Assembly (NCBI RefSeq): GCF_001536285.1
Contig: NZ_FAOZ01000012.1
Span: forward strand, 124,001-188,000
Reading direction: 5' to 3'
From: Parafrankia irregularis
GTDB lineage: Bacteria > Actinomycetota > Actinomycetes > Frankiales > Frankiaceae
DNA length: 64,000 nucleotides
Positions within the stretch are counted from its first letter, which is position 1, and each line of letters starts with the position of its first letter. Of the stretch, positions 8,401 to 17,585 are shown one piece after another. The notes under the pieces are model-generated. The model was not told the origin of the DNA. It saw only the letters and a list, made by a program, of their open reading frames with translations, and made no database searches. The position numbers and the translations under genes were made by a program.

Positions 8401-11292
8401 GTGCTGCGTGGGCGGGTTGAGGAACGTGCACGCCTGGAGGGGCTGGTCGCGTCCGTGCGTGACGGGCTCAGCGGCGTTCTCCTGCTCCAGGGGGACGCCG
8501 GCATCGGCAAGACCGCCCTGCTGGAGCACACCGCCGAGGCCGCCGCGGGCGCGGGCGTGCGGGTCGTCCGGGTCGCCGGCGTGGAGTCCGAGTCCGGTTT
8601 CGCCTTCGCCGCGCTGCACCGGCTGCTGCTCCCGTTCCTCGGAGCGCCACGCGGCCTGCCGCCGGCACAGGAGCAGGCGGTGCGGGTGGCGTGCGGGCTG
8701 GCCGAAGGTCCGGCGCCCGACCGCTTCCTGGTCGGGCTCGCGACGCTGACGCTGCTCGCGGAGGTCGCCACCACCACGCCTGTGCTGTGCTGCGTGGACG
8801 ACGCCCAGTGGATCGACGCCGAGTCGCTCGGCGTGCTCGCGTTCGTCGGGCGCCGGCTGCACGCCGACGGCATAGGACTGCTGCTCGCGGTGCGGGGGCG
8901 CTGTGACGGGCTCGCCGGAATTCCGGTCCAGCCCGTCATCGGCCTGGACGAGCGACACGCGCTGGAGCTGCTCCGTTCGACCGTGCCGGGGAAGCTGGAC
9001 GCCCGGGTCGGGGCCCGCATCGTGGCCGCGACCGGCGGCAACCCGCTGGCCCTCACCGACCTGGGGCAGGAGCTGACCAGCGCCCAGCTGGCCGGTGGGG
9101 TGTCGCTGCCGGAGCCGCTGCCCGTCGGGAGCCGGCTGGAGGAGCACTACCTGCGACAGGTGGCGGTGCTGCCGGAGCCCACGGGGACGTGGTTGTTGCT
9201 GGCGGCGGCGGAGCCGGCCGGCGACCTCGACTATCTCCGCGACGCGGCCGCGCGGCTCGGGGTCGGGCCGGACGCGACCGGCCCCGCCGAGGCGGCGCGG
9301 CTGGTGGCGGTGCGGGCAGCCGTCGAGTTCCGCCATCCGCTGGTGCGGTCCGCGGTGTACGGCGGTGCCACCAGCGTCGCGCGGCGCCGTGCGCATGCCG
9401 CGCTGGCCGAGGCGACGTCCCGCCCCGCCGACGCCGACCGGCGGGCCTGGCACCTGGCAGCCGCCTGCGCCGGTACCGACGCCGATGTCGCCGCCGAGCT
9501 GGAGCGGGTGGCCGACCATGCCGGCGCGCGCGGCGGGTACGCGGCCCGGGCCACCTACCTCGCCCGGGCCGCCGAACTCACACCCGAGACGTCGGGCCGC
9601 GCCGAGCGGCGACTGGCGGCCGCCGAGGCCGCGTTCCTCGCCGGCGCCCCGCTGCAGGCGCAGGCGCTGCTGGACTCCGTCGAGGAGTCGGCGACGGACG
9701 ACATCGGCCGCGGGAGGGCGCTGGTGGTCCGTGCCGGAGCGCTGCTCACGCTGGGGGCCGAGGGGGCGTTCGCCCGGGCGCCGGCGCTGGCGCTGCGGGC
9801 GGCATCGGCGTTCGGCCCGGACTCGCCGGAACGGGCCCGGGACGCACTGCTGAAGGCCGTGGAATACACGAACGGCGCGGAGGGCCTGCTGCTCGACATC
9901 ACCCACGCCGACATCGCGCGCGTGATCCGGGAGATCCTGGGCATCGCCGGCGACGGCGACGGCGACCGCGACGCAACGCCGGGCAGCACCGGCGCCGGTG
10001 GCGCGAGGCTGGCGACGGGGCCCGACCTGCTCCTGCGTGCCTTCGACGTGCTCGCCCTCGACGGGTACGTGGCCGCCGTCCCCCACCTGCGACGCGCCTG
10101 CGAGGTGCTGGTCGGCCCGTCCACCTCCGACGAGGACTACCTGCGCAGCTACCTGTCGGCGGTCTGGATGAGCATGATGATCTGGGACGAGCCGTTGCAC
10201 ACCGCGGTGATCCGCCGGGCCGTCGAGGTCTCCCGGCGTGCCGGCGCGCTGTGGCAGCTGGACACCGCCCTGTACTGCGCGGTGATGCATGAGACCAATC
10301 TCGGCGACTTCGCGGCCGCTGACACGCTGATGGCCGAGGGCAACCAGGTCCGCGCGGCGATGGGCGCCACGGATGAGGTGTGGGCGATCTACCGCCACCC
10401 GGAGCTGCTGGCGTGGCGGGCCGACGGGGACGATCTGACCAAGGTCCTGGACGATTCGATGCGCGCCGCGACCTGGCTCGGCAACGGTGCCGTCGAGTCG
10501 ATCGCCCGGATCGGGCGGGTGATCCTCGCGCTCGGTGGCGGCGACTATGCATGGGCCCGCACCGAGGCACATCATCTGATCGCCTCCGATACTCGCGGTG
10601 TGCACTCGCGGGTCCTGCCGAACCTGGTCGAGGCCGCGGTGCGCAGCGGCGACCGGGTGCTCGCGACCGCGACGCTGCGCACGCTGTCCGAGCGTGCGAC
10701 GGCGGCCGGAGGCTCGTGGGCCCTCGGCCTGCTGGCACGCTGCCAGGCCGTGCTGGCCCCCGACGACCGCGCCGAGCCGCTCTACCGGCAGGCGATCACC
10801 CTGCTCTCCGCCAGCCGCGCCCGCACGGACCTCGCCCGTGCTCACCTCCTCTACGGCGAGTGGCTGCGCCGCCGCAGGCGTCGCCGGGATGCCCGCGACC
10901 AGCTGCGTGCGGCGTTGGTGATGTTCGAGGAGATCGGCGCGGCCGGATTCGCCGCCCGGGCCGCGCAGGAGCTCGCCGCGACCGGCGAGACCTGCCGCCC
11001 CCGGAACGCGGAAACGGTCACCGGCCTGACCGTTCAGGAACTCGCCGTCTCCCGGCTGGCCGCCGCCGGTGCGACGAACACCGAGATCGCGGCCCAGTTG
11101 TTCATCAGCGCGAACACCGTGGACTACCACCTGCGCAAGGTCTTCCGGAAGCTCGGTGTGACGTCCCGCCGCCAGCTCGGGCCCGTGCTCGCCGCCGAGC
11201 TGGGCCGGCACCCCGACGACACCGACAACCCCGACGGCGCCGACGACGCCGACGACGCCGACGACACGGCCGACGCGCCGGGTCGGGCCTGA
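8401..11292 (+). CDS. Large ATP-binding LuxR-family (LAL) transcriptional regulator
   Basis: A 963-residue STAND-type regulator. An N-terminal AAA/NACHT-like ATPase has a Walker A motif [12 protein letters not shown] (about residues 31-42) and a Walker [13 protein letters not shown] (about 130-141). A long helical TPR-like sensor region follows, and the C-terminal LuxR helix-turn-helix (about residues 875-930) reads [20 protein letters not shown]. The GTG start at 8401 is preceded by AGGAGG at ideal spacing. The last 25 residues are Asp/Ala-rich (DDADDADD...), extending beyond the usual end of the HTH. Such regulators often control secondary metabolism or catabolic clusters. The hydrolase/MBL run downstream on the same strand is the most likely target. 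Confidence 0.93.
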   Translation: MLRGRVEERARLEGLVASVRDGLSGVLLLQGDAGIGKTALLEHTAEAAAGAGVRVVRVAGVESESGFAFAALHRLLLPFLGAPRGLPPAQEQAVRVACGLAEGPAPDRFLVGLATLTLLAEVATTTPVLCCVDDAQWIDAESLGVLAFVGRRLHADGIGLLLAVRGRCDGLAGIPVQPVIGLDERHALELLRSTVPGKLDARVGARIVAATGGNPLALTDLGQELTSAQLAGGVSLPEPLPVGSRLEEHYLRQVAVLPEPTGTWLLLAAAEPAGDLDYLRDAAARLGVGPDATGPAEAARLVAVRAAVEFRHPLVRSAVYGGATSVARRRAHAALAEATSRPADADRRAWHLAAACAGTDADVAAELERVADHAGARGGYAARATYLARAAELTPETSGRAERRLAAAEAAFLAGAPLQAQALLDSVEESATDDIGRGRALVVRAGALLTLGAEGAFARAPALALRAASAFGPDSPERARDALLKAVEYTNGAEGLLLDITHADIARVIREILGIAGDGDGDRDATPGSTGAGGARLATGPDLLLRAFDVLALDGYVAAVPHLRRACEVLVGPSTSDEDYLRSYLSAVWMSMMIWDEPLHTAVIRRAVEVSRRAGALWQLDTALYCAVMHETNLGDFAAADTLMAEGNQVRAAMGATDEVWAIYRHPELLAWRADGDDLTKVLDDSMRAATWLGNGAVESIARIGRVILALGGGDYAWARTEAHHLIASDTRGVHSRVLPNLVEAAVRSGDRVLATATLRTLSERATAAGGSWALGLLARCQAVLAPDDRAEPLYRQAITLLSASRARTDLARAHLLYGEWLRRRRRRRDARDQLRAALVMFEEIGAAGFAARAAQELAATGETCRPRNAETVTGLTVQELAVSRLAAAGATNTEIAAQLFISANTVDYHLRKVFRKLGVTSRRQLGPVLAAELGRHPDDTDNPDGADDADDADDTADAPGRA

Positions 11293-11413
11293 ACCACACG
11301 CGCGGGACGGCCCGGCTGTCGTGACTACGTGTTTCGCGGGATTCGGCGCCCGTGCGCCCGGCCCCACGATGGTGGGGACCGGAGTTCGGCACTCTCCCCC
11401 TGGGAGCGCTTCC

Positions 11414-12253
11414 ATGCCGTTCGTCAGTACCACTGATGGCACGCAGATCTACTACAAGGACTGGGGCGAAGGCCGGCCCGTCGTGCTCAGCCACGGCTGG
11501 CCGCTCAACTCCGACAGTTGGGAGGCGCAGCAGCTCCACCTCGCCGAGCACGGCTACCGGGCCATCGCGCACGACCGCCGCGGGCACGGCCGTTCCACCC
11601 AGACCTGGGGCGGCAACGAGATGAACACCTACGCCGACGACCTGGCCGCCCTGATCGAGGCCCTCGACCTGCGGGACGTCACGCTGGTCGGGTTCTCCAC
11701 CGGCGGCGGGGAGGTCGCCCGGTACATCGGCCGCCACGGCACGGCCAGGGTCGCCCAGGCGGTGCTGGTCTCCGCCGTGCCGCCGCTGATGCTGCGCACC
11801 GACGACAACCCGGGCGGCCTGCCGGTGGATGTCTTCGACGCGATCCGCGCCGGTTCGCTCGCCGACCGGTCGCAGCTGTACCGGGACCTCGCCGACGGCC
11901 CGTTCTTCGGCCTCAACCGGCCCGGGGCGAGCGTCTCCCAGGGCGTGCGCGACGCGTTCTGGCGCCAGGGCCTGCAGTCCGGGCACCGCAACGCCTACGA
12001 GTCGATCGCGGCCTTCTCCGCCACCGACTTCCGTCCCGATCTCGACGCGTTCGACATCCCGACCCTCGTCATCCACGGCGACGACGACCAGGTCGTGCCG
12101 TTCGAGGTCGGTGGCCAGGCCTCCGCCACGCGGATCCGAGACGCGGCGCTCGTCGTGTACCCGGGCGCGCCGCACGGCATCACCGACACCCACAAGCAGC
12201 AGCTCTGCGACGACCTGCTCGCCTTCCTCGACAAACACAAGGAGTCTCGATGA
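11414..12253 (+). CDS. Alpha/beta hydrolase, cofactor-free haloperoxidase/esterase type
   Basis: A 279-residue alpha/beta-hydrolase with the oxyanion-hole motif HGWPLNSD, nucleophile elbow GFSTGGGE (Ser near residue 97), Asp in [10 protein letters not shown] and the catalytic His in [12 protein letters not shown](M/T)GGGEV and the DRRGHGRS motif place it with the non-heme chloroperoxidases, which in practice act as esterases or perhydrolases. The ATG at 11414 has GGGAG about 10 bp upstream. It is the first of three genes with 4-nt stop/start overlaps (next ATG at 12250), so the products are probably made in fixed ratio and work in one pathway. The substrate is unknown. Confidence 0.92.
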   Translation: MPFVSTTDGTQIYYKDWGEGRPVVLSHGWPLNSDSWEAQQLHLAEHGYRAIAHDRRGHGRSTQTWGGNEMNTYADDLAALIEALDLRDVTLVGFSTGGGEVARYIGRHGTARVAQAVLVSAVPPLMLRTDDNPGGLPVDVFDAIRAGSLADRSQLYRDLADGPFFGLNRPGASVSQGVRDAFWRQGLQSGHRNAYESIAAFSATDFRPDLDAFDIPTLVIHGDDDQVVPFEVGGQASATRIRDAALVVYPGAPHGITDTHKQQLCDDLLAFLDKHKESR

Positions 12254-13050
12254 CCGCACCGGACACGATCGTCCTCGTCCACGGCTTCTGGGTGACGCCC
12301 CGCAGCTGGGAGAACTGGATCAGCTACTACGAGGCGAAGGGCTTCCGGGTGATCGCCCCCGGCTACCCGGGCTTCGAGGTCGAGGTGGAGGCGCTGCGGG
12401 CCGACCCGCAGATCATCGTGGATGTCACCGTTCCCGCGATCATCGAGAAGATCGGTGGGATCATCGAAGGCCTCGACCGCAAGCCGATCATCATGGGCCA
12501 CTCGGCCGGCGGAGCGTTCACCCAGATCCTGCTCGACCGCGGCTACGGCGCGGTCGGTGTCGCGCTGAACTCGGCGCCCACCGAGGGTGTCAAGGTCGTG
12601 CCGTTGTCCCAGGTGAAGTCCACGTTCCCGGTGCTGAAGAGCCCGGCCAACCGGCACAAGGCCGTCGGTCTCTCACTTGAGCAGTGGACGTACGCGTTCA
12701 CGAACACGTTCACGGCCGAGGAGGCCGAGGCCCTCTACGAGCGCTACCACATCCCCGCCAACGGCGGGATCCTGTGGGGCAGCGTCCTGGCGAACTTCCA
12801 GCCCGGCCACCAGGACACCTGGGTGAACTACCACAACGACGACCGCGCACCGCTGCTGTTCATCTCCGGCAGCGAGGACCACATCATGCCGCCGGCCATC
12901 CAGCAGTCGAACGCCAGGCACTACAAGTCGAACACCATCACCGAGGTCAAGGAGTACGAGGGGTACGCGCACCTGCTGCCCGCGCAGAAGGGCTGGGAGG
13001 AGATCGCCGACTACGCCCTCGACTGGGCGTTGCGGCACGCACAGTCATGA
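12250..13050 (+). CDS. Alpha/beta hydrolase, second of the coupled run
   Basis: A 266-residue alpha/beta-hydrolase that differs from its neighbour: it begins [20 protein letters not shown], has the nucleophile elbow GHSAGGAF (Ser near residue 86), the acid in [10 protein letters not shown] and His in YEGYAHLLP. The ATG overlaps the upstream TGA (ATGA), and the next gene starts the same way at 13047, so translation is coupled. GHSAGG with HGFW is common in actinobacterial hydrolases related to lipases and arylesterases. A role in hydrolysing an ester, lactone or amide together with the two neighbouring enzymes is inference. Confidence 0.9.
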   Translation: MTAPDTIVLVHGFWVTPRSWENWISYYEAKGFRVIAPGYPGFEVEVEALRADPQIIVDVTVPAIIEKIGGIIEGLDRKPIIMGHSAGGAFTQILLDRGYGAVGVALNSAPTEGVKVVPLSQVKSTFPVLKSPANRHKAVGLSLEQWTYAFTNTFTAEEAEALYERYHIPANGGILWGSVLANFQPGHQDTWVNYHNDDRAPLLFISGSEDHIMPPAIQQSNARHYKSNTITEVKEYEGYAHLLPAQKGWEEIADYALDWALRHAQS

Positions 13051-13868
13051 GCACCGCCCCGGTCCCCGGCACCGCCCCCAGCTCCGTCCGCGTCACCCAC
13101 ATCGGCGGGCCGACCACGCTGCTGGAGTTCGCGGGCTGGCGGCTGCTGACCGATCCGACGTTCGACCCGGCCGGGCGCAGGTACGCGTTCGGCTGGGGCA
13201 CCTCGTCGCGCAAGCTCGCCGGCCCGGCCATCCCGGCCGGCGAAATCGGGCCCATCGACGCGGTGCTGCTCACCCACGACCACCACGGCGACAACCTGGA
13301 CGAGGCCGGCCGCGCACTGCTGCCCTCCGCGGGCACGGTCATCACCACGGTGCCCGGGGCGGCCCGGCTCGGTGCCGGCGCCCGGGGGCTGAGCCCCTGG
13401 CAGTCGACCACGCTGGAAGCTCCGGGGCGACCGTCCATCGAGGTCACCGCCACCCCGTGCCGGCACGGGCCGCCGCTGAGCCACCCGATCGTCGGGGACG
13501 TCGTCGGCTTCGCCCTGCGCTGGGACGGGCAGCGGCACGGCGTGCTGTGGATCTCCGGGGACACCGTGCTCTACGGCGGTGTCCGCCACGTCGCCGAGCG
13601 GCTGACCGTCGGGCTCACCCTGCTGCACCTGGGCGGTGTGCGCTTCCCGGTCACCGGCCCGCTGCGGTACACGATGACCGCTCGCGACGCGGTCGACCTG
13701 CTCGGCACCGTGCGGCCGCACACCGCCGTCCCGGTGCACTACGAGGGGTGGCAGCACTTCCAGCAGCCCCGGGCCACCATCGAACGCGAGTTCGCGGACG
13801 CCCCGCCCGACGTCCGCGACCGCATCCGCTGGCTGCCCCTGGGAACACCCACCGACCTGGAGACCTGA
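13047..13868 (+). CDS. Metallo-beta-lactamase-fold hydrolase, UlaG-like
   Basis: A 273-residue MBL-fold protein. The metal site is THDHHGDNLD (about residues 74-83), the variant seen in UlaG-like proteins rather than the classical HxHxDH. Further ligands are probably the His in CRHG, the Asp in ISGDTV and the His in VHYEGW near the C terminus. It is coupled by a 4-nt overlap to the hydrolase upstream. Family members hydrolyse phosphodiesters, lactones or phospholipid-like substrates. With two alpha/beta hydrolases in the same run, a short hydrolytic or detoxifying pathway is likely. No terminator is obvious in the 62 bp before the convergent XRE gene. Confidence 0.88.
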   Translation: MSTAPVPGTAPSSVRVTHIGGPTTLLEFAGWRLLTDPTFDPAGRRYAFGWGTSSRKLAGPAIPAGEIGPIDAVLLTHDHHGDNLDEAGRALLPSAGTVITTVPGAARLGAGARGLSPWQSTTLEAPGRPSIEVTATPCRHGPPLSHPIVGDVVGFALRWDGQRHGVLWISGDTVLYGGVRHVAERLTVGLTLLHLGGVRFPVTGPLRYTMTARDAVDLLGTVRPHTAVPVHYEGWQHFQQPRATIEREFADAPPDVRDRIRWLPLGTPTDLET

Positions 13869-13930
13869 CCTCGCGGCCGTTTCCGCATGGGCGCACCGTA
13901 AGGAGGCCGGCCCGCGGCGGGGTCGTGTTC

Positions 13931-15142
13931 TCAGGTGACGCCCATGCGGTAGGCGAGTCCGCGCAGGTCGCGGCCGCCGGCCGCGCTGCGGGCCCGCTGC
14001 AGCATGACGGCGACGGTCTCCCGGACGAGCGGGCTGGTTCTGATCTGCTCGGGTGCGAGTTTCTCGGCTTCGCGGAACATGGCGAGGGCCTCATGGTCCT
14101 TTCCACGGGTCTGCGCGAGGCCGCGGCCGAGATCGGCGTAGAAATGCGCGCGGCGGCGGCGCGACGGAAGAACCGTCGGGTCGACTCCCTGCGCCAGTTC
14201 CGCGGCCTTGCCGCCGTCGCCTCGTTCGACGGCGATGCTCACCTGCCAGACGGCGACATTCGTCGGCCCGAAATGCAGGCGGAAGGTGCTGGTCTCCCCG
14301 GTGCGCCGGGCGATGTTCGCGGCCTCGGCGATATGGGCGTCGATATCGCGGGGGTCGCTGCCGGGGGCGGCGGCCAAGGCCGCGGTCAGGTGAAGAATGC
14401 CGTAGACGGGCATGACGTCCGGGTGGTCGAGACTGGCGGCGGCGGTGTCCGCCGCGTGCTGCGCCACCCGGCGCGCACGGTCACGGGCCCCGGCGGTGAG
14501 CAGGCCGTTCGCGCGGGAGAACTCACCGAGCGCGGCCCATTCCGGGCTTTCCAGCAGCTGCGTCCCCTGCACGCAACGTTCCGCGGCGATCCACGCGAGG
14601 TCGACATAGCCGAGGTCCTTGGCCAGGACGAACGCGGCACGGTAGACCTCGACGAGGGTGGCGATGGCCGCCCGGGAGCCCGGCCCATGCGGGTCGGCGG
14701 CGTGGCTGTGGAGCCCTTCGATCAGCTCCGGCAGGCGCGGGGCGTAGCTGGCGTGCTCCGATGCCTGCCAGGCGACACCGACCTCGGCGGCGATCCGCTG
14801 GAGTTCGGCGACGGGTCGGGCGGGCCGCTCCGGCCGCTCGTGAAAGGCCGTGCCCAGGATAGCGATGCGAAGGGCGGGAATCGCCGCCAGGGACTGCGCC
14901 TGGGCCGGGTTCGTCGGCGCGTACGGCTGGCCGGTCAGGTCCGTGATCGACACCTGAAGGGCGGCGGCCACCGTTTCGAGGTGTGATCGGCGGTCCATGC
15001 GGCGCTGGCCGTTCTCCACCATCGACAGGAAGCCCTTGGACAGGCCGGTGAGCCCCGAGAGGGTCTCCAGGCTCATTCCGCGGTAGCGCCGGCAGGACCG
15101 TATCCGTATGCCGATTGTCGGCAGTTCCGATCCGTCGTTCAT
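13931..15142 (-). CDS. XRE-family regulator with TPR-like C-terminal domain
   Basis: A 403-residue protein. An N-terminal XRE/Cro HTH (residues about 10-65) contains IRIRSCRRYRGMSLETLSGL and TGLSKGFLSMVENGQRRM, followed by a long all-helical region with TPR-like repeats (Ala/Arg-rich helices to the C terminus, including GRGLAQTRGKDHEALAMFRE). This architecture is common in Streptomyces and Frankia, where such regulators often pair with a small divergent partner protein. The ATG at 15142 has GGGAGA eight bases upstream. It is divergent from the unknown gene at 15358 with 215 bp between, and probably regulates it. Confidence 0.88.
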   Translation of the reverse strand: MNDGSELPTIGIRIRSCRRYRGMSLETLSGLTGLSKGFLSMVENGQRRMDRRSHLETVAAALQVSITDLTGQPYAPTNPAQAQSLAAIPALRIAILGTAFHERPERPARPVAELQRIAAEVGVAWQASEHASYAPRLPELIEGLHSHAADPHGPGSRAAIATLVEVYRAAFVLAKDLGYVDLAWIAAERCVQGTQLLESPEWAALGEFSRANGLLTAGARDRARRVAQHAADTAAASLDHPDVMPVYGILHLTAALAAAPGSDPRDIDAHIAEAANIARRTGETSTFRLHFGPTNVAVWQVSIAVERGDGGKAAELAQGVDPTVLPSRRRRAHFYADLGRGLAQTRGKDHEALAMFREAEKLAPEQIRTSPLVRETVAVMLQRARSAAGGRDLRGLAYRMGVT

Positions 15143-15214
15143 GACAGCGTCTCCCGGTCTCACGGAGCGCGGGCGGGTGCCGCCAGCCTATCCCGCCCGA
15201 TGAGACACCCCGCA

Positions 15215-15228
15215 TTCACGGCGGTGAA
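15215..15228. promoter_or_regulatory. Inverted repeat TTCAC-N4-GTGAA in the XRE divergent region
   Basis: Perfect 5-bp arms with a 4-bp spacer lie 73 bp upstream of the XRE start; a further TGTGAACG half-site follows about 40 bp away. The symmetry and position fit an operator of the XRE regulator. Confidence 0.4.
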
Positions 15229-15357
15229 CGCCACGCGACCCGTCCAGCCAAATCGGTTCGCAGGTGTGAACGTTTGGTTACGCGCGAAACATAGCCTGTC
15301 CCACGGCATGACTCCGCTCGCGATCGCCAGCGGCGCTGACGGATTCGGGAGGTGGCT

Positions 15358-16098
15358 ATGAGGAATGGGGACAGCACGGACATCGACGCTGACGACGAGT
15401 GGATGTGGAATAACGACGACTGGTTCACGCCCTGGCCCTGGCTACCCGGAGAATTCAGGTGGCTGGATTACCCGTGGGCCGCGAGTTCCGTCGCCGGATT
15501 ACCGGACGCCGCGCTGCGGGGCATGGCCGCGTCCGGGGTCGGGGATGATCAAGACTCGGTGGGCGGATCGACGGCGGAGACGACACCGTCGACGGCTACG
15601 GCGGCCACCCGCTGGGAGTTCGATTCCGGTGGGCTACGGGCCCTGTGGCCGGAGCCGTCCGACAGCCTGATCGTCGGCCTGCTGCCGGCGTCGATCCAGT
15701 CGGGCGGGGAGGCACAGGAGATGCTGCTGTGCGACCTGATCCGGGTCGACGCGGATGTGATGGTCGGGGCGAGCATCGGCGTGGCACAACTGGCCACCGT
15801 GGGCCTGGTGGTGCTGCACCGCCGCTTCACATCCCTGATGCAGACGCGGGTGGCGTGGGCGGTGGGTGTCCGGCTGCGGCAGGCACGGCTCGCGGCCGGC
15901 ACGCTGCCCCGGGTCGTGATGGCGGGATCACTTCCCAGCGACGACATGATCCCGGACGGAGTGACGTTCTCGGCGCATCGGGTACACCTGCGCGACCATG
16001 GGGTCATCTCACCGGTGCAGGTGTGGGAGGCGAACTTTCCCCCGCTGGTCACCGACGGGGAGAACACTGTCCGCCAGGCGCCGCGGGGCCTAACCTGA
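15358..16098 (+). CDS. Unknown actinobacterial protein with Trp-rich N terminus
   Basis: A 246-residue protein that I cannot assign. The N terminus is strikingly acidic and aromatic (DDEWMWNNDDWFTPWPW and FRWLDYPWA), a Ser/Thr/Ala linker follows (about residues 60-85), and the C-terminal 160 residues look like a compact alpha/beta domain (LIVGLLPASIQ..., VGASIGVAQLATVGLVVLHRR). There is no signal peptide. The ATG at 15358 has GGAGG five bases upstream. It is divergent from the XRE-TPR regulator, a layout typical of regulator/effector pairs. The 3' end overlaps the convergent GNAT gene by 9 bp. Confidence 0.7.
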   Translation: MRNGDSTDIDADDEWMWNNDDWFTPWPWLPGEFRWLDYPWAASSVAGLPDAALRGMAASGVGDDQDSVGGSTAETTPSTATAATRWEFDSGGLRALWPEPSDSLIVGLLPASIQSGGEAQEMLLCDLIRVDADVMVGASIGVAQLATVGLVVLHRRFTSLMQTRVAWAVGVRLRQARLAAGTLPRVVMAGSLPSDDMIPDGVTFSAHRVHLRDHGVISPVQVWEANFPPLVTDGENTVRQAPRGLT

Positions 16099-16695
16099 CT
16101 CGTCTGTCCAGGGTGCCTGCGCGCGTTCGAGGAACGTAGGTTCGGCGGCGGCGTCGTCGTCCAACGCCAGCAGCATCGGCAGGTAGACCTTTCCTGCCTC
16201 GTCCGGGACGGCCTCCTCGACCGTGCCGACGGGGCGGAAGCCGTGGCGCAGGTACACGCCGACGGCGGCCGGGTTCGTCGGCACCACCCACAGGCGCACA
16301 CCGACCGCGCCGACCTCCCGCGCCCACCCCAGCGCGGCGCCGAGCAGCAGGTCGGCCGCCCCGGTGCCGCGCACCGCCGGCGCCACCCACATCGCGGCGA
16401 GCTCGCGGAACTCCGGTGCGTGCGAGGGACGGTGCACGTCGACCATGCCGACGAGCTGTCCCGGGGCGGGCCCGGCCAGGCCCGGGGCGCGTTCAGGCAG
16501 GCCCGGGGCGCGTTCGAGAAGGAAGGTGGCGTGGGCGTCGCCGGTGGCGTTGCGGGCCGCGCGGGCCTGCCAGTCGGCGAAGGGCCGGGCGCCTTCACCG
16601 GCCAGGGTCTGCCAGAACGAGCCGGGTGCGTCGGCGAGCGCGGCGAGGCGTATCTCGCGCAGCCGCTCGGCGTCGGCAGCCTCGATGCGGCGCAC
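16090..16695 (-). CDS. GNAT-family N-acetyltransferase
   Basis: About 201 residues with GNAT motif A at VAPAVRGTGAADLLLGAALG (acetyl-CoA pyrophosphate loop R-G-T-G-A) and motif B around NPAAVGVYLRHGFRPVG. These proteins transfer an acetyl group from acetyl-CoA to an amine; the acceptor is unknown. The start is uncertain: GTG at 16695 (VRRIEAADAERL) fits the family's usual N terminus and has AGGG five bases upstream, and GTG at 16701 is an alternative. A short internal duplication (ERAPGLPERAPGL) lies near residue 60-75. Convergent with the gene at 15358. Confidence 0.85.
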   Translation of the reverse strand: MRRIEAADAERLREIRLAALADAPGSFWQTLAGEGARPFADWQARAARNATGDAHATFLLERAPGLPERAPGLAGPAPGQLVGMVDVHRPSHAPEFRELAAMWVAPAVRGTGAADLLLGAALGWAREVGAVGVRLWVVPTNPAAVGVYLRHGFRPVGTVEEAVPDEAGKVYLPMLLALDDDAAAEPTFLERAQAPWTDESG

Positions 16696-16783
16696 GTTCA
16701 CCCTGACAATGCTATTCAGGCACAGCGGCGCGCCTCCGTCAGACCAGCTCGGACCAGAGCGGACCAGGGCCGGTGACGCCCGC

Positions 16784-17251
16784 TCAGGGCAGCCGGGTGA
16801 CCGCGATCTCCCCCAGGGCGCGCGCCGTTCCCGACTTCGCTCCGGCACCGACGGTCACATAGACGTACACCCCGCCCTTGACCGCGTAGAAATCCTGGAT
16901 GTTCCCGCCACTGGTGTAGGTGAATGCCTTGTACCCGCGCCCGGAAACATCCTCTGCCGGCTGAAGGTTCGGGTGATCGCGCATCCTCCGGTATTTCTGG
17001 TCGGCATTGTCTCGCGTAGCCCAGACCTGCACCCAGCCCTTGGCCGAACCATACGGGCAGCCGATGACCTCCGGGGCGCCCTCGCTGGGGAAGGGCTGGC
17101 CTTCGGTGAACTCCACGCCGACCGCGCGAGTGACTTCCTCCGGTGTCAGCAGCTCACAGGTCGCCAGCGGCGCCGGTACGACATCACACGCCACCGCGCC
17201 CGCCAGGAAAGCAACAGCAAGCCCGGCGGCCACAACCGGTTTAGACAGCAC
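16784..17251 (-). CDS. DUF3558-like lipoprotein
   Basis: A 155-residue exported lipoprotein: a signal peptide with lipobox LAGAVAC (Cys near residue 22), then a domain beginning CELLTPEEVTRAVG that matches the DUF3558 pattern (first Cys, LLTPEEV helix, second Cys in IGCPYG). It should be anchored to the outer face of the cytoplasmic membrane. DUF3558 lipoproteins are frequent in actinobacteria and mostly of unknown function. The GTG at 17251 is the first possible start after an in-frame TGA, and no strong ribosome binding site is visible. Confidence 0.75.
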   Translation of the reverse strand: MLSKPVVAAGLAVAFLAGAVACDVVPAPLATCELLTPEEVTRAVGVEFTEGQPFPSEGAPEVIGCPYGSAKGWVQVWATRDNADQKYRRMRDHPNLQPAEDVSGRGYKAFTYTSGGNIQDFYAVKGGVYVYVTVGAGAKSGTARALGEIAVTRLP

Positions 17252-17412
17252 CTGTCATTCGACCATGATTCTCCGCACACCCCGTTTGATCTGTCACGGA
17301 GGCGACAGAATCCACCGGCGCGGGTTCATCCGCCCCCCTGCCCCAGAGGGAATCCGAACGAATCAGGCCCTGCCGGCCGAAGGTGCGGCCGCTCTTCGCG
17401 GCCGGCGGTCCG

Positions 17413-17442
17413 GCCACTGCCACTGCCACTGCCACTGCCACT
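17413..17442 (+). repeat. Hexanucleotide repeat (GCCACT)5
   Basis: Five perfect tandem copies of GCCACT in the 334-bp region between the lipoprotein and the MFS gene. Being noncoding, it could change in copy number without a coding effect and might modulate promoter spacing. Confidence 0.9.
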
Positions 17443-17495
17443 GACGCTCCTGTCGCAGCTCCCGGTACTGATCCCGGCACCGCCGTTGACGATCA

Positions 17496-17513
17496 GCAAG
17501 CGACATCGCTTGC
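17496..17513. promoter_or_regulatory. Inverted repeat upstream of the MFS exporter
   Basis: Perfect 7-bp arms GCAAGCG / CGCTTGC with a 4-bp spacer, 73 bp before the transporter start. It looks like an operator for a dimeric repressor; a second small inverted repeat, CTGTC-N8-GACAG, is at 17291-17308. No regulator gene is adjacent on this side. Confidence 0.4.
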
Positions 17514-17585
17514 CTATGGGCACAATCAGGGCGCAGGATTTCAAAGGCGGTGCCGCCCGCGCCCGCGCGGGGGGAGCAACCACTG

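Noticed and set aside
8365-11442. 1025-codon open frame antisense to the LAL regulator
   Set aside because: High G+C leaves antisense frames open; the sequence is Arg/Gly/Gln-rich without domains, while the plus strand encodes a complete LAL protein.
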